A stretch of 64,000 nt of DNA from an uncultured Bacteroidaceae bacterium (GCA_905235525.1 CAJOLW010000001.1:1-64000), one strand, 5' to 3'; shown: positions 1-9,770, numbered from the stretch's first letter. Program-made: numbers and translations. The notes: generated from the sequence alone by a model not told the origin.

Positions 1-163
1 GAATATTAGTCAGAGTTGCTTATTGAACAACTTTTTTGCAAAAAAGCTACGTATTTGTCAGATGCCCCCTTTTTATCCAAACACTCGTTTTATATTCTCG
101 ATTAGCAAAATACGTGGTCTTTGAAATTCATTCCATTCGCATTCTGGCGAGTAATTAGATATA

Positions 164-195
164 AAAAGGACCTGCCCAAGCGGCCAGGTCCTTTT
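164..195 (-). terminator. Rho-independent terminator of ppdK
   Basis: A perfect 11-bp stem (164-174 with 185-195) encloses a 10-nt loop just beyond the ppdK stop. Read on the minus strand, it is followed by a T/A-rich run. Positions 1-163 hold no gene I can support. Confidence 0.85.
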
Positions 196-216
196 AATTA
201 ATTTGTTTTAGTAAAC

Positions 217-2937
217 TCACTCCTCTACGGCAGCCTGCGCGGCGGCTAGACGTGCGATAGGTACACGGAATGGTGAACAAGATGCGTAGTTCATGCCAAT
301 CTTTGCGCAGAACTTCACGGATGAAGGCTCACCACCATGCTCGCCACAGATACCAGTGCGCATACCTGGACGAACAGCACGACCCTTCTCTACAGCCATC
401 TTGATGAGTTGGCCAACGCCCTTCTGGTCAAGCACCTGGAATGGATCAACTTTCAGAATCTTCTTCTCCAGATATACTGGGAGGAATGAAGCGATGTCAT
501 CACGAGAATAACCGAAGGTCATCTGAGTGAGGTCGTTCGTACCGAATGAGAAGTATTCAGCCTCTGTGGCGATGCGGTCTGCCGTGAGGGCTGCACGTGG
601 AATCTCAATCATAGTACCGATTTCAAATGCAATCTCAATGCCTTCTTCTGCAAAGACTTCCTTGGCAACTTTTTGGATGATTTCTTTCTGCTGCTTCAAC
701 TCATAGAGAATACCAATGAGCGGAACCATGATTTCAGGATGAGGATCGAAACCTTCCTTCTTCAGTTGGCAAGCAGCACCGAGGATGGCGCGTGTCTGCA
801 TGGCTGTGATTTCAGGGAATGTGATACCAAGACGGCAACCACGGTGACCAAGCATTGGGTTGTTTTCTGCAAGAGATGCCACACGCTGCTGGATGACCTT
901 CACATCTACGCCCATTTCCTTAGCCATCACTTCCTGACCCTTCAGATCGTGTGGAACGAACTCGTGCAATGGTGGGTCAAGCAGACGGATATTCACGTGG
1001 AGACCGTCCATCGCCTTGAGGATTCCGTAGAAGTCTGCCTTCTGATATGGGAGCAACTTCGCAAGGGCTTTCTCACGACCTTCAACAGTGTCAGAAAGAA
1101 TCATCTCGCGCATGGCGATAATCTTCTGGTCATCGAAGAACATGTGCTCTGTACGAGTCAAACCGATACCCTTGGCGCCGAATGCACGAGCCACCTCTGC
1201 GTCGTGTGGTGTATCGGCATTGGTGCGAACCTGCAACTTGGTATATTTGTCGCAGAGATCCATGAGCGCCTTAAAGTCGCCAGAGAGTTCTGCTGCCTTT
1301 GTCTTGATTTCGCCAGCATATACCTGACCTGTGGAACCGTTCAGAGAGATGAAGTCGCCTTCCTTGTAGGTAACGCCTTCGATTTCAACTGTCTTTGTCT
1401 TGTAGTCAACGTTGATGGCACCTGCACCAGAGACACAGCACTTACCCATACCACGAGCCACTACGGCAGCGTGAGAAGTCATACCGCCACGAGCCGTGAG
1501 GATACCTTCTGCTGATGCCATACCAGCGAGGTCTTCTGGAGATGTCTCGATACGTACCATGATGACTTTATGGCCATTAGCATGCCACTCCTGAGCATCG
1601 TCAGCGTGGAACACAATCTGACCACAAGCAGCACCAGGAGATGCTGGAAGACCCTGAGTGATGACCTTTGCCTTCTTCAGCGCATCCTTGTCGAACACTG
1701 GGTGCAGGAGTTCGTCGAGTTTCTGAGGTTCGCAACGGAGAATGGCAGTCTTTTCGTCGATGAGGCCTTCGCGAACGAGATCCATAGCAATCTTCACCAT
1801 GGCAGTACCTGTACGCTTACCGTTACGAGTCTGGAGGAACCAAAGTTTGCCTTCCTGTACGGTGAACTCCATGTCCTGCATGTCTTTGTAGTGCTTCTCA
1901 AGTTTCTCTTGAATGCCGTTCAGTTCAGCATAGAGAGCGGGCATTGCCTCTTCCATAGAAGGATATTTAGCCTTACGCTCTTCTTCCGAGATGCCAGCAC
2001 GTTCAGCCCAACGCTGTGAACCAATCTTGGTAATCTGCTGTGGTGTGCGGATACCTGCCACCACGTCTTCACCCTGTGCATTGATAAGGTACTCACCGTT
2101 GAAAAGGTTTTCACCGTTACCAGCGTCACGAGAGAAGCAAACACCTGTAGCAGAGGTGTCACCCATGTTACCGAACACCATTGCCATCACTGACACAGCA
2201 GTACCCCACTCGTCTGGAATGCCTTCCATCTTGCGATAGAGAATAGCGCGCTCGTTCATCCAACTGCGGAACACGGCACAGATTGCACCCCAGAGTTGTA
2301 CGATTGGGTCGGTTGGGAAGTCCTGACCAGTACGCTCCTTGATTGCTTTCTTGAAGAGTTCGACGAGTTTCTTCAGAGACTCTACAGAAAGATCCTTATC
2401 GAGCACAACACCCTGCTCTTTCTTTACCTTCTCGATGATTTCCTCAAAGGGGTCTATATCTTCCTTGTTAACCGGCTTGAGACCAAGTACAACGTCACCG
2501 TACATCTGTACGAAACGGCGGTATGAGTCATAAACGAAATGAGGATTATTGGTTTTCTTCACCATACCCTCTGCAACTTCATCATTGAGTCCAAGGTTCA
2601 ATATGGTGTCCATCATACCTGGCATGGAAGCACGTGCACCAGAACGTACAGAAACAAGGAGTGGATTGTTCACATCACCAAATTTGCTGTTCATCAGCTT
2701 CTCAATGTGGGCGACAGCGGCATTCACTTCACTCTGAAGCAATTCTTTGATTTTCTCCTCCCCTACTTCATAATATTCATTACAGCAATCTGTAGTGATA
2801 GTGAAGCCCGGAGGCACTGGCACACCGATGAGGTTCATCTCGGCAAGGTTCGCACCTTTGCCACCGAGAGCCTCGCGCATCTGCGCATTACCTTCTGCTT
2901 GTCCATTTCCGAAGGTGTAAACTCTTTTTTGAGCCAT
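217..2937 (-). CDS. ppdK: Pyruvate, phosphate dikinase
   Basis: This cytoplasmic enzyme interconverts pyruvate + ATP + Pi and PEP + AMP + PPi, linking glycolysis and gluconeogenesis. The 906-residue protein is full length for the bacterial family (about 870-910). The N-terminal ATP-grasp part carries GGKGANLAEM near residue 25. The swivelling phosphohistidine domain has GGMTSHAAVVARG, with the catalytic His at 489. The C-terminal PEP/pyruvate barrel ends with RTGICGEHGG, with the catalytic Cys at 864. It is transcribed alone from its own promoter and closed by a hairpin terminator. The start sits directly before the conserved N-terminal region. Identification is secure. Confidence 0.97.
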   Translation of the reverse strand: MAQKRVYTFGNGQAEGNAQMREALGGKGANLAEMNLIGVPVPPGFTITTDCCNEYYEVGEEKIKELLQSEVNAAVAHIEKLMNSKFGDVNNPLLVSVRSGARASMPGMMDTILNLGLNDEVAEGMVKKTNNPHFVYDSYRRFVQMYGDVVLGLKPVNKEDIDPFEEIIEKVKKEQGVVLDKDLSVESLKKLVELFKKAIKERTGQDFPTDPIVQLWGAICAVFRSWMNERAILYRKMEGIPDEWGTAVSVMAMVFGNMGDTSATGVCFSRDAGNGENLFNGEYLINAQGEDVVAGIRTPQQITKIGSQRWAERAGISEEERKAKYPSMEEAMPALYAELNGIQEKLEKHYKDMQDMEFTVQEGKLWFLQTRNGKRTGTAMVKIAMDLVREGLIDEKTAILRCEPQKLDELLHPVFDKDALKKAKVITQGLPASPGAACGQIVFHADDAQEWHANGHKVIMVRIETSPEDLAGMASAEGILTARGGMTSHAAVVARGMGKCCVSGAGAINVDYKTKTVEIEGVTYKEGDFISLNGSTGQVYAGEIKTKAAELSGDFKALMDLCDKYTKLQVRTNADTPHDAEVARAFGAKGIGLTRTEHMFFDDQKIIAMREMILSDTVEGREKALAKLLPYQKADFYGILKAMDGLHVNIRLLDPPLHEFVPHDLKGQEVMAKEMGVDVKVIQQRVASLAENNPMLGHRGCRLGITFPEITAMQTRAILGAACQLKKEGFDPHPEIMVPLIGILYELKQQKEIIQKVAKEVFAEEGIEIAFEIGTMIEIPRAALTADRIATEAEYFSFGTNDLTQMTFGYSRDDIASFLPVYLEKKILKVDPFQVLDQKGVGQLIKMAVEKGRAVRPGMRTGICGEHGGEPSSVKFCAKIGMNYASCSPFRVPIARLAAAQAAVEE

Positions 2938-3049
2938 AACTTTTTCTTTTTGTTTTATTTAATTATTTAAGGCTATTGTATGATATGTAAATCACTATTC
3001 TTAAGAAGGAAAAAACCTTGTGTCAGGAACGCGCTCCCGACGATTTTTG

Positions 3050-3081
3050 CAAAAATATACCATTTTTTTCGAAGAAGCAAA
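3050..3081 (-). promoter_or_regulatory. Bacteroidota promoter for ppdK
   Basis: On the minus strand TTTG (3078-3081) lies 20 nt upstream of TATTTTTG (3050-3057), which fits -33 and -7 boxes. The leader to the ppdK start would be about 105 nt. Confidence 0.65.
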
Positions 3082-3112
3082 TTTTTTGATGTTTTTTTGC
3101 CAAAAACAGTGC

Positions 3113-4177
3113 TTATTTGTCTGAAAGTCTCCGAATGAAGCCTTTCTTAATCTTCGGGATGCGTGGTCCTTTCTTGATATTCTCCTGTATTAATTCTTCT
3201 GTTTTATTGTACATGTTTTTAAACTGTTCTGTGATGAAATTCTGCACCCTCACCTCCACGGTTGGCATTCCTTCTTCAGCTGGAGATACACACATGAGGC
3301 CATTATGAATAATCTCTACTTCTACATCTTTTTCAGTTTGCATGGGGTCACCGTCAAAATGCACGACTCCTGGTCTGGAACGGCGAATGGTGGCTTTTTG
3401 ACACTGGAATGTTTTAATACGAGAGTTCTGGTCTATTGTTCCATTGAACAATTGGATGGCCATTTGAGGTGCTTCAATGGGCAAAAAGGGCTCGATGATG
3501 GTAACATCCATCAATCCGTCCCTGACTGAAGCCGAAGGGGCAATGTAAGCGTTGTTGCCGTATTGAGAGGCATTGGCACAGGATACGAGGAATGCTTTAT
3601 ATATATGATGTATTTCTTCCCCACCCTTGTTGTTGATAATATCAATATCGTATGTTTCAGGGTGGTAGTTGAGACTGCTGTTTAGAACATTCTCAATGTA
3701 GGCTACAGGACCTCTCTTTCCTCTTTCGGCAAATCGCTGTGAAATAAACGCGTCAAATCCCACTCCGCAGGTGCAGAAAAAGGGACGCTTGTTCACCGTG
3801 CCGAAGTCCATAGGCTGTGTATTCCCCCTGTTGATGATTTTGATGGCACTAAGAGGATCGGTCGGAATACGCAAATGGCGTGCCAACCCATTACCTGACC
3901 CGGATGGAATGATAGCGAGTGCTGTCTGGCTATGAATGAGGCCTGTTGCGACCTCGTTAACGGTGCCGTCACCTCCTATTGCACATACGACACCGACTCC
4001 ACTTTCGGCAGCCTGTTGTGCTAATTCCGTGGCATGTCCTACATGCTCAGTCATCAAAACTTCATAATCATAGCATTTTTTGTCGAGATAATCCTCTATC
4101 AGTTTAATGATAAAGTTCTTTCCCGATGTACCGGCTATAGGGTTTGCTATGAATATGATTTTCTTTTTTTGTGGCAT
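3113..4177 (-). CDS. Diacylglycerol/sphingoid lipid kinase family protein (YegS/BmrU-like)
   Basis: This is a cytoplasmic or membrane-associated kinase of the DAGK catalytic-domain family, which phosphorylates lipid hydroxyl groups with ATP. The N-terminus has the nucleotide-binding segment IFIANPIAGTSGK. GGDGTVNEVATG follows near residue 67, then PSGSGNGLARHL, all family hallmarks. At 354 residues it is somewhat longer than the usual 290-310, with a basic C-terminal extension. It lies divergently next to serine palmitoyltransferase, so a sphingolipid or ceramide substrate is possible. The sequence does not settle the substrate. Confidence 0.85.
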   Translation of the reverse strand: MPQKKKIIFIANPIAGTSGKNFIIKLIEDYLDKKCYDYEVLMTEHVGHATELAQQAAESGVGVVCAIGGDGTVNEVATGLIHSQTALAIIPSGSGNGLARHLRIPTDPLSAIKIINRGNTQPMDFGTVNKRPFFCTCGVGFDAFISQRFAERGKRGPVAYIENVLNSSLNYHPETYDIDIINNKGGEEIHHIYKAFLVSCANASQYGNNAYIAPSASVRDGLMDVTIIEPFLPIEAPQMAIQLFNGTIDQNSRIKTFQCQKATIRRSRPGVVHFDGDPMQTEKDVEVEIIHNGLMCVSPAEEGMPTVEVRVQNFITEQFKNMYNKTEELIQENIKKGPRIPKIKKGFIRRLSDK

Positions 4178-4214
4178 AGAATAGAGTGAACTTGTTATCC
4201 TCTGTTTCTTTTAG

Positions 4215-4222
4215 CAAATATA
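4215..4222 (-). promoter_or_regulatory. Candidate -7 box for the lipid kinase gene
   Basis: TATATTTG on the minus strand matches TAnnTTTG about 40 nt upstream of the kinase start. No clear -33 element sits at the right distance, so this is weak. Confidence 0.35.
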
Positions 4223-4388
4223 ATATATAATAATGTATATTGAATACTTGTTCCTTGTCTGAGGAACTCATTTGAAATTGTGCTGCAAAATTACGACTTT
4301 TTTGCGTCAAAATCTCAAAATACAACGATGTTTTTTGACTTTCTCGTTTTTTTTCCAAAAAGATGAGAGTTAAACGGACTTTTTTTAC

Positions 4389-4406
4389 TAACTTTGCATC
4401 GTTTTT
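4389..4406 (+). promoter_or_regulatory. -7 box and start region for serine palmitoyltransferase
   Basis: TAACTTTG matches TAnnTTTG. The 18 nt from 4389 to 4406 are identical to 7181-7198 upstream of the NfnAB-like fusion gene. I see no convincing -33 box. Confidence 0.5.
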
Positions 4407-4511
4407 GTATTAACAATAGAAAAGAATCATAAAAAATAGCGTGTCTCTTTCGGTGTCGGTAGAGAAATTTTTTTATATGTGATAAATTTCAATCATTGAC
4501 AACAAACCGAA

Positions 4512-5714
4512 ATGCACAATTTAATTATGGGTTTATTACAAGAAAGAATGAGTAAGTATAGGGAGCCGCAAAAATACATTGATGCGGGTGTCTATCCTTA
4601 CTTTAGAGAAATTGACAGCCATCAGGACACGGAGGTGATGATGAGCGGAAAGCGAGTTCTTATGTTTGGCTCAAACTCTTATATGGGTCTCACCTATGAT
4701 AAACGCATTTGTGAGGCTGCCATTAATGCCATCAAGAAATACGGAACAGGGTGTGCGGGCTCACGTTTTTTGAACGGTACACTTGACCTTCACATCCAAC
4801 TTGAAAAGGAACTTGCAGACTTTGTCGGTAAAGATGAGGCCTTGGTTTATTCTACTGGTTTCACGGTGAATTCAGGTGTGGTTTCTTGTTTGACGGGTAG
4901 GAATGACTATATCATTGGTGATGATCGTGACCACGCATCCATCGTCGATGGTCGTCGTCTCTCTTTTTCGCAGTTCTTCCATTATAAGCATAATGATATG
5001 GAAGATTTGGAGCACCAACTCATGCGATGCAATGCAGACTCTTTGAAACTGATTGTCATTGACGGTCTCTTTTCTATGGAGGGAGACCTTGCCAAACTCC
5101 CAGAAATCATCGAATTGAAGAAGAAGTACAATGCTACTGTCATGGTTGATGAGGCACACGGATTGGGTGTTTTTGGTAAACAAGGACGTGGCGTGTGCAA
5201 CCATTTCGGCGTGACAGAAGATGTTGATCTTATCATGGGCACATTCTCCAAGAGTCTTGCCTCTATCGGCGGATTCATTGCATCTGACAGTGACACGATC
5301 AACTGGCTCCGTCATAACAGCCGTACTTATATTTTCAGTGCCAGCAATACCCCTGCAGCAACTGCAGCAGCACTTGAGGCTCTTCATATCCTCCAAAACG
5401 AACCAGAGCGTCAGGAAAATCTTTGGAAGATTACAAATTACGCACTCGAACAGTTCAAGCAGGCTGGTTTTGAAATTGGCGATACAGAAAGCCCTATCAT
5501 CCCTCTCTATGTGCGTGATGCCTTCAAGACTTTCCAAGTCACCAAGATGGCCTTTGACAAGGGAGTATTTGTCAACTCCGTTGTTCCTCCAGCATGTGCA
5601 CCGCAAGACACTCTTATCCGTGTGGCGCTTATGGCAACTCACACCAAAGAACAAGTTGATCGATGCGTTGCCATTCTTGTGGATACATTTAAGGAATTGG
5701 GACTGCTCAAATAA
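4512..5714 (+). CDS. spt: Serine palmitoyltransferase (alpha-oxoamine synthase family)
   Basis: This PLP enzyme condenses L-serine with a fatty acyl-CoA to 3-ketodihydrosphingosine, the first step of the sphingolipid synthesis typical of Bacteroidales. Visible motifs are MVDEAHGLGVFG (Asp-213, binding the PLP pyridine) and GTFSKSLASIGG, where Lys-247 forms the internal aldimine. The length of 400 residues fits the family. Met-6 (4527) is an alternative start. The divergent lipid kinase gene supports a lipid role. The related 2-amino-3-ketobutyrate CoA ligase and AONS families are alternatives; the N-terminal sequence and context favour Spt. Confidence 0.85.
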   Translation: MHNLIMGLLQERMSKYREPQKYIDAGVYPYFREIDSHQDTEVMMSGKRVLMFGSNSYMGLTYDKRICEAAINAIKKYGTGCAGSRFLNGTLDLHIQLEKELADFVGKDEALVYSTGFTVNSGVVSCLTGRNDYIIGDDRDHASIVDGRRLSFSQFFHYKHNDMEDLEHQLMRCNADSLKLIVIDGLFSMEGDLAKLPEIIELKKKYNATVMVDEAHGLGVFGKQGRGVCNHFGVTEDVDLIMGTFSKSLASIGGFIASDSDTINWLRHNSRTYIFSASNTPAATAAALEALHILQNEPERQENLWKITNYALEQFKQAGFEIGDTESPIIPLYVRDAFKTFQVTKMAFDKGVFVNSVVPPACAPQDTLIRVALMATHTKEQVDRCVAILVDTFKELGLLK

Positions 5715-5747
5715 GGAAGAAAAGAATTGATTATATATGTGCAGGAT

Positions 5748-5772
5748 GAAGGGAAGTTGTTAACTTCCCTTC
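5748..5772 (+). terminator. Strong hairpin between spt and serS
   Basis: An 11-bp perfect stem with a 3-nt loop lies 33 nt after the spt stop. It lacks a clean T-run, so it may be a terminator or only an mRNA-stabilising hairpin. Confidence 0.5.
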
Positions 5773-5793
5773 CCTATTCTAAAATAGAATGTT

Positions 5794-7107
5794 ATGTTAA
5801 CATTAAAACTTATTACCGAAGAGACCGAACGCGTCATTAAGGGTCTCGAAAAGAAGCATTTCCCTGAGGCTAAAGCCGCGGTGGAGAAAGCCATTTCAAT
5901 TGACAGGCAGCGTCGTGAAGCACAAACAAAACTTGATGCCATCCTTGCCGAAAGCAAAAAATATGCTGCTCAGATTGGTCAACTCATGAAGGCTGGTAAA
6001 AAAGAAGAAGCCGAGACTGCTAAACAAGAAGTTGCAAAACTTAAGGCAGAAGCATCCAATCTTGAAACTGTCAAGCAAGAGGCAGAACAGCAACTTACCA
6101 CACATCTCTGCACCATCCCCAACATTCCATACGATGAAGTGCCGGAAGGCTCTTGCGCAGAAGATAATGTGGTCGTGAAATCCTCCTTGCGCGAATGTAA
6201 GCCAGGTGATACTGTTGGTAATTGGGACACTATTCCTTCCAATGGCAATGCAAAACTTCCTCATTGGGAACTCGCCAAGAAATACAATCTTATCGACTTC
6301 GATCTTGGTGTGAAGATTACGGGTGCAGGTTTTCCTGTGTATATTGGGAAAGGTGCACAACTTCAGCGTGCTCTCATCAACTTCTTCCTTGCCGAAGCAA
6401 ACAAGGCGGGATACACTGAAATCATGCCACCAACAGTGGTGAATGCTGCTAGTGGCTATGGAACGGGACAACTTCCTGATAAGGAAGGTCAGATGTATCA
6501 CTGCGAGGTGGACGATCTCTATCTTATTCCCACAGCAGAAGTGCCTGTCACAAATATATACCGCGATGTCATCCTCGATGAGAAAGACCTCCCTATTAAG
6601 AACTGCGCCTACACTCAGTGTTTCCGTCGTGAAGCGGGTTCTTATGGTAAAGATGTGCGTGGTTTGAACCGTTTGCATGAGTTTTCAAAAATAGAGATTG
6701 TCCGTATTGATAAGCCTGAGCATTCTAAGGAAAGCCACAGGGAGATGCTTGATCATGTGGAAGGTCTCTTGAAAAAACTGGAACTTCCCTATCGTATTCT
6801 CCGTCTTTGTGGTGGTGACCAGTCGTTCACATCTGCTATCTGTTACGATTTCGAAGTCTATTCCGAGGCTCAGGGACGTTGGCTTGAGGTTTCATCAGTC
6901 AGCAACTTTGATACTTATCAGGCAAATCGCCTGAAGTGCCGTTATCGTAATGCTGACAAGAAGGTGCAACTTTGCCACACTCTCAATGGCTCCGCTCTCG
7001 CCTTACCTCGTATTGTGGCTTCTATCCTTGAAGATAACCAGACACCAGAAGGTATTCGAATTCCTAAGGCGCTCGTTCCATATACAGGGTTTGAGATGAT
7101 TGACTAA
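5794..7107 (+). CDS. serS: Seryl-tRNA synthetase
   Basis: This class II aminoacyl-tRNA synthetase charges tRNA-Ser. The first 110 residues form the long antiparallel coiled-coil arm, rich in Lys, Glu and Ala, that contacts the tRNA-Ser variable arm. The catalytic core follows, with TAEVPVTNIYRD, the motif 2 region around FRREAGSYGKDVRGLNR, and the C-terminal motif 3 region NGSALALPRIVASILEDNQ. The length of 437 residues is normal. It follows spt by 79 nt with a hairpin between, so it may be partly co-transcribed. Confidence 0.97.
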   Translation: MLTLKLITEETERVIKGLEKKHFPEAKAAVEKAISIDRQRREAQTKLDAILAESKKYAAQIGQLMKAGKKEEAETAKQEVAKLKAEASNLETVKQEAEQQLTTHLCTIPNIPYDEVPEGSCAEDNVVVKSSLRECKPGDTVGNWDTIPSNGNAKLPHWELAKKYNLIDFDLGVKITGAGFPVYIGKGAQLQRALINFFLAEANKAGYTEIMPPTVVNAASGYGTGQLPDKEGQMYHCEVDDLYLIPTAEVPVTNIYRDVILDEKDLPIKNCAYTQCFRREAGSYGKDVRGLNRLHEFSKIEIVRIDKPEHSKESHREMLDHVEGLLKKLELPYRILRLCGGDQSFTSAICYDFEVYSEAQGRWLEVSSVSNFDTYQANRLKCRYRNADKKVQLCHTLNGSALALPRIVASILEDNQTPEGIRIPKALVPYTGFEMID

Positions 7108-7180
7108 TGTAAATCCGACATTTTTCATCTGAAAGTGAAGATTCTATGACAAAATGACGGGTCGTTACGATGGTTTTTTG

Positions 7181-7198
7181 TAACTTTGCATCGTTTTT
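7181..7198 (+). promoter_or_regulatory. -7 box and start region for the NfnAB-like fusion gene
   Basis: TAACTTTG lies 40 nt before the ORF. The 18-nt block is identical to 4389-4406 upstream of spt. A good -33 box is not evident. Confidence 0.5.
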
Positions 7199-7227
7199 AC
7201 GTAAACAACTGGTAAAAAGATATTATT

Positions 7228-9579
7228 ATGAATAAGATTGTCAAGAAAGAGCAGTTCAGTGAAAAGGTGTTCAAACTGGTGGTTGAAGCACCTCTTATCG
7301 CTAAATCTCGCAAGGCTGGACACTTCGTCATCGTTCGTGTGGGCGAACAAGGCGAACGTATGCCACTCACCATCGCAGATTCTGATGTTGAGGCTGGTAC
7401 CATCACACTTGTCGTACAGAAGGTGGGCTATTCTTCCACCAAGTTGTGCAACCTGAATGAAGGCGACTATATCACCGATGTGGTAGGTCCACTGGGACAG
7501 GCTACTCATATTGAGAAGTTCGGCACAGTAGTATGTGCTGGTGGTGGTGTTGGTGTGGCTCCTATGCTCCCTATCATCAAGGCATTGAAGGCTGCAGGAA
7601 ATAAGGTCGTTTCAGTGTTGGCTGGTCGTACGAAGGAACTTATCATTCTGGAGGACGAGGTGCGTAAGCATTCTGACGAGGTTATCATCATGACAGACGA
7701 TGGCTCTTATGGACAGAAGGGCGTAGTGACTGTTGGTATTGAGCAAGTCATTCAGCGTGAGAAGGTGGACAAGTGTTTTGCTATTGGTCCAGCCATTATG
7801 ATGAAATTCTGCTGTCTCTTGACTAAGAAATATGATGTTCCAACGGATGTTTCACTGAATACTATCATGGTGGATGGTACGGGTATGTGTGGCGCTTGCC
7901 GTATCACGGTGGGTGGCAAAACTCGTTTCGTGTGTGTGGATGGTCCTGAATTTGATGGCCATGAAGTGGACTTCGATGAGATGTTCAAGCGCATGGGTGC
8001 ATTCAAGCCTATTGAAATTGAGGAGATGAAGAAACTGGAGGAGCATGTTGAATCAGTTGCTCCTACAGTCAAGGAAGAGGCTGCCGCTGATGCTACAGGC
8101 ATGACAACAGACACTCCCCTCTCCGAACTGACTGACCGCAATGTTGCTTGGCGTAAGGAATTGGCTGCCAGCATGAAACCAAAGGAGCGTGGAGAAATTG
8201 AACGTTGCGTGATGGGCGAACTTGATCCAGTCTATCGTGCCACCACTCGTACAGAAGAAGTGAACACGGGTCTTACCGTTGAGCAGGCACTTACGGAGGC
8301 GAAGCGTTGTCTTGACTGTGCAAAGCCTTCTTGTATGGAAGGTTGCCCTGTGAGCATCAACATTCCTTCATTTGTGAAGAACATCGAGCGTGGGCAATTC
8401 TTGGAGGCTGCAAAGGTGCTCAAGGCTACAAGCGCGCTGCCTGCTGTGTGTGGTCGTGTATGTCCACAGGAAAAGCAGTGTGAGAGCAAGTGTATCAAAC
8501 TGAAGATGAATCAGAAGGCTGTGGCTATCGGTAATTTGGAGCGTTTCGCTGCAGACTTTGAACGTAATAGTGGTAAGATGGCTTTGCCTGAGTGTGCACC
8601 AAAGAATGGCAAGAAGGTTGCCATCGTGGGTTCTGGTCCTGCAGGTCTTTCATGTGCAGGCGATTTGGCTAAGGCTGGCTATGATGTGACAGTGTTTGAG
8701 GCTTTGCACGAGATTGGTGGTGTGCTGAAATATGGTATTCCTGAATTCCGTTTGCCTAATGCAATTGTAGATGTGGAAATAGAAAATCTGCGAAAGATTG
8801 GCGTGAACTTTGTGAAAGACTGCATCGTGGGTAAGACTATTACCATTGACGAGTTGGAGAAGGAAGGCTACAAGGCCATCTTCGTGGCTTCGGGTGCAGG
8901 TCTGCCAAACTTCATGGGCATTCCTGGTGAAAACTCTGTGGGTATCATGTCTTCTAACGAGTATCTGACTCGTGTGAACCTGATGGATGCTTCCAATCCT
9001 GCCAGCGATACACCAATTGTAAAAGCCAAGAGCGTGATGGTAGTCGGTGGTGGTAACACCGCTATGGACTCTTGTCGCACTGCTAAGCGTTTGGGTGCTG
9101 AACACGTATTCATTGCATATCGTCGAAGCGAGGCTGAAATGCCAGCACGTTTGGAGGAGGTGAAGCATGCTAAGGAAGAAGGTATCGAGTTCCTCACGCT
9201 TCATAACCCTATCGAGTATGTTTCCGATGAAAAGGGTAATGTGACACAGGTGAAACTTCAAGTGATGGAATTGGGCGAACCTGATGCTTCTGGTCGTCGC
9301 TCTCCAATTCCAGTAGAGGGTAAGATTGAAACACGTGACATCGACCTTGCTATTGTCGCTGTTGGTGTGTCGCCAAACCCACTTGTACCAAAGTCTGTAG
9401 AAGGTCTTGAATTGGGTCGCAAGAACACTATCGCCGTGAATGATCAGATGCAGTCGAGCATTCCTACCATTTTTGCAGGTGGCGATATCGTGCGTGGTGG
9501 TGCAACTGTCATCCTTGCTATGGGGGATGGTCGTAAGGCTGCTGCAAATATAGATGCGATGCTGAAGGCTCAGGCATAG
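7228..9579 (+). CDS. NfnAB-type fusion: ferredoxin-NADP+ reductase subunit alpha + GltD-like NADPH oxidoreductase
   Basis: A single 783-residue protein joins two flavoproteins. Residues 1-270 resemble the FAD/NAD-binding reductase family (NfnA, DHOD subunit B): a nucleotide-binding CAGGGVGVAPML near 103 and a [2Fe-2S] site with Cys-221, Cys-224 and Cys-236 near Asp-217. Residues 300-783 are GltD-like: [4Fe-4S] cysteines at 361, 364, 369, 373 and 408, 412, 418, 422, then FAD site VAIVGSGPAGLS and a second GGGNTAMDS nucleotide fold. Nfn enzymes couple NADH, ferredoxin and NADP+ by electron bifurcation. Databases often name such fusions glutamate synthase subunits. Sitting just before gltB, it may supply NADPH for nitrogen assimilation. 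Confidence 0.85.
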   Translation: MNKIVKKEQFSEKVFKLVVEAPLIAKSRKAGHFVIVRVGEQGERMPLTIADSDVEAGTITLVVQKVGYSSTKLCNLNEGDYITDVVGPLGQATHIEKFGTVVCAGGGVGVAPMLPIIKALKAAGNKVVSVLAGRTKELIILEDEVRKHSDEVIIMTDDGSYGQKGVVTVGIEQVIQREKVDKCFAIGPAIMMKFCCLLTKKYDVPTDVSLNTIMVDGTGMCGACRITVGGKTRFVCVDGPEFDGHEVDFDEMFKRMGAFKPIEIEEMKKLEEHVESVAPTVKEEAAADATGMTTDTPLSELTDRNVAWRKELAASMKPKERGEIERCVMGELDPVYRATTRTEEVNTGLTVEQALTEAKRCLDCAKPSCMEGCPVSINIPSFVKNIERGQFLEAAKVLKATSALPAVCGRVCPQEKQCESKCIKLKMNQKAVAIGNLERFAADFERNSGKMALPECAPKNGKKVAIVGSGPAGLSCAGDLAKAGYDVTVFEALHEIGGVLKYGIPEFRLPNAIVDVEIENLRKIGVNFVKDCIVGKTITIDELEKEGYKAIFVASGAGLPNFMGIPGENSVGIMSSNEYLTRVNLMDASNPASDTPIVKAKSVMVVGGGNTAMDSCRTAKRLGAEHVFIAYRRSEAEMPARLEEVKHAKEEGIEFLTLHNPIEYVSDEKGNVTQVKLQVMELGEPDASGRRSPIPVEGKIETRDIDLAIVAVGVSPNPLVPKSVEGLELGRKNTIAVNDQMQSSIPTIFAGGDIVRGGATVILAMGDGRKAAANIDAMLKAQA

Positions 9580-9598
9580 GGCTATTTTCATATAATAG

Positions 9599-9640
9599 AA
9601 GAAGGCACGTTCAATAATGAAGTTGAACGTGCCTTCTTTG
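9599..9640 (+). terminator. Terminator of the NfnAB-like gene
   Basis: A 14-bp perfect stem (9601-9614 with 9623-9636), extended by A/T pairs and followed by a T-rich stretch, lies about 20 nt after the stop. Confidence 0.9.
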
Positions 9641-9770
9641 TTTTCTTGTGATAGATACATAAGTTTTTTTGTTTATATTCTCATTTTGTAAATAAAACAC
9701 GTTGTTTCTGTTTCTTTTTGATATTGTTTTATTAAAATTCTAATACTTTTTGAGATTATTTGCAAAAATA

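Noticed and set aside
673-1515. 280-codon plus-strand ORF inside ppdK
   Set aside because: Antisense shadow of a strongly conserved gene; Cys/His-rich translation without motifs.
2938-3049. Riboswitch in the ppdK leader
   Set aside because: Only a short GC-rich palindrome is visible; no known riboswitch core can be recognised.
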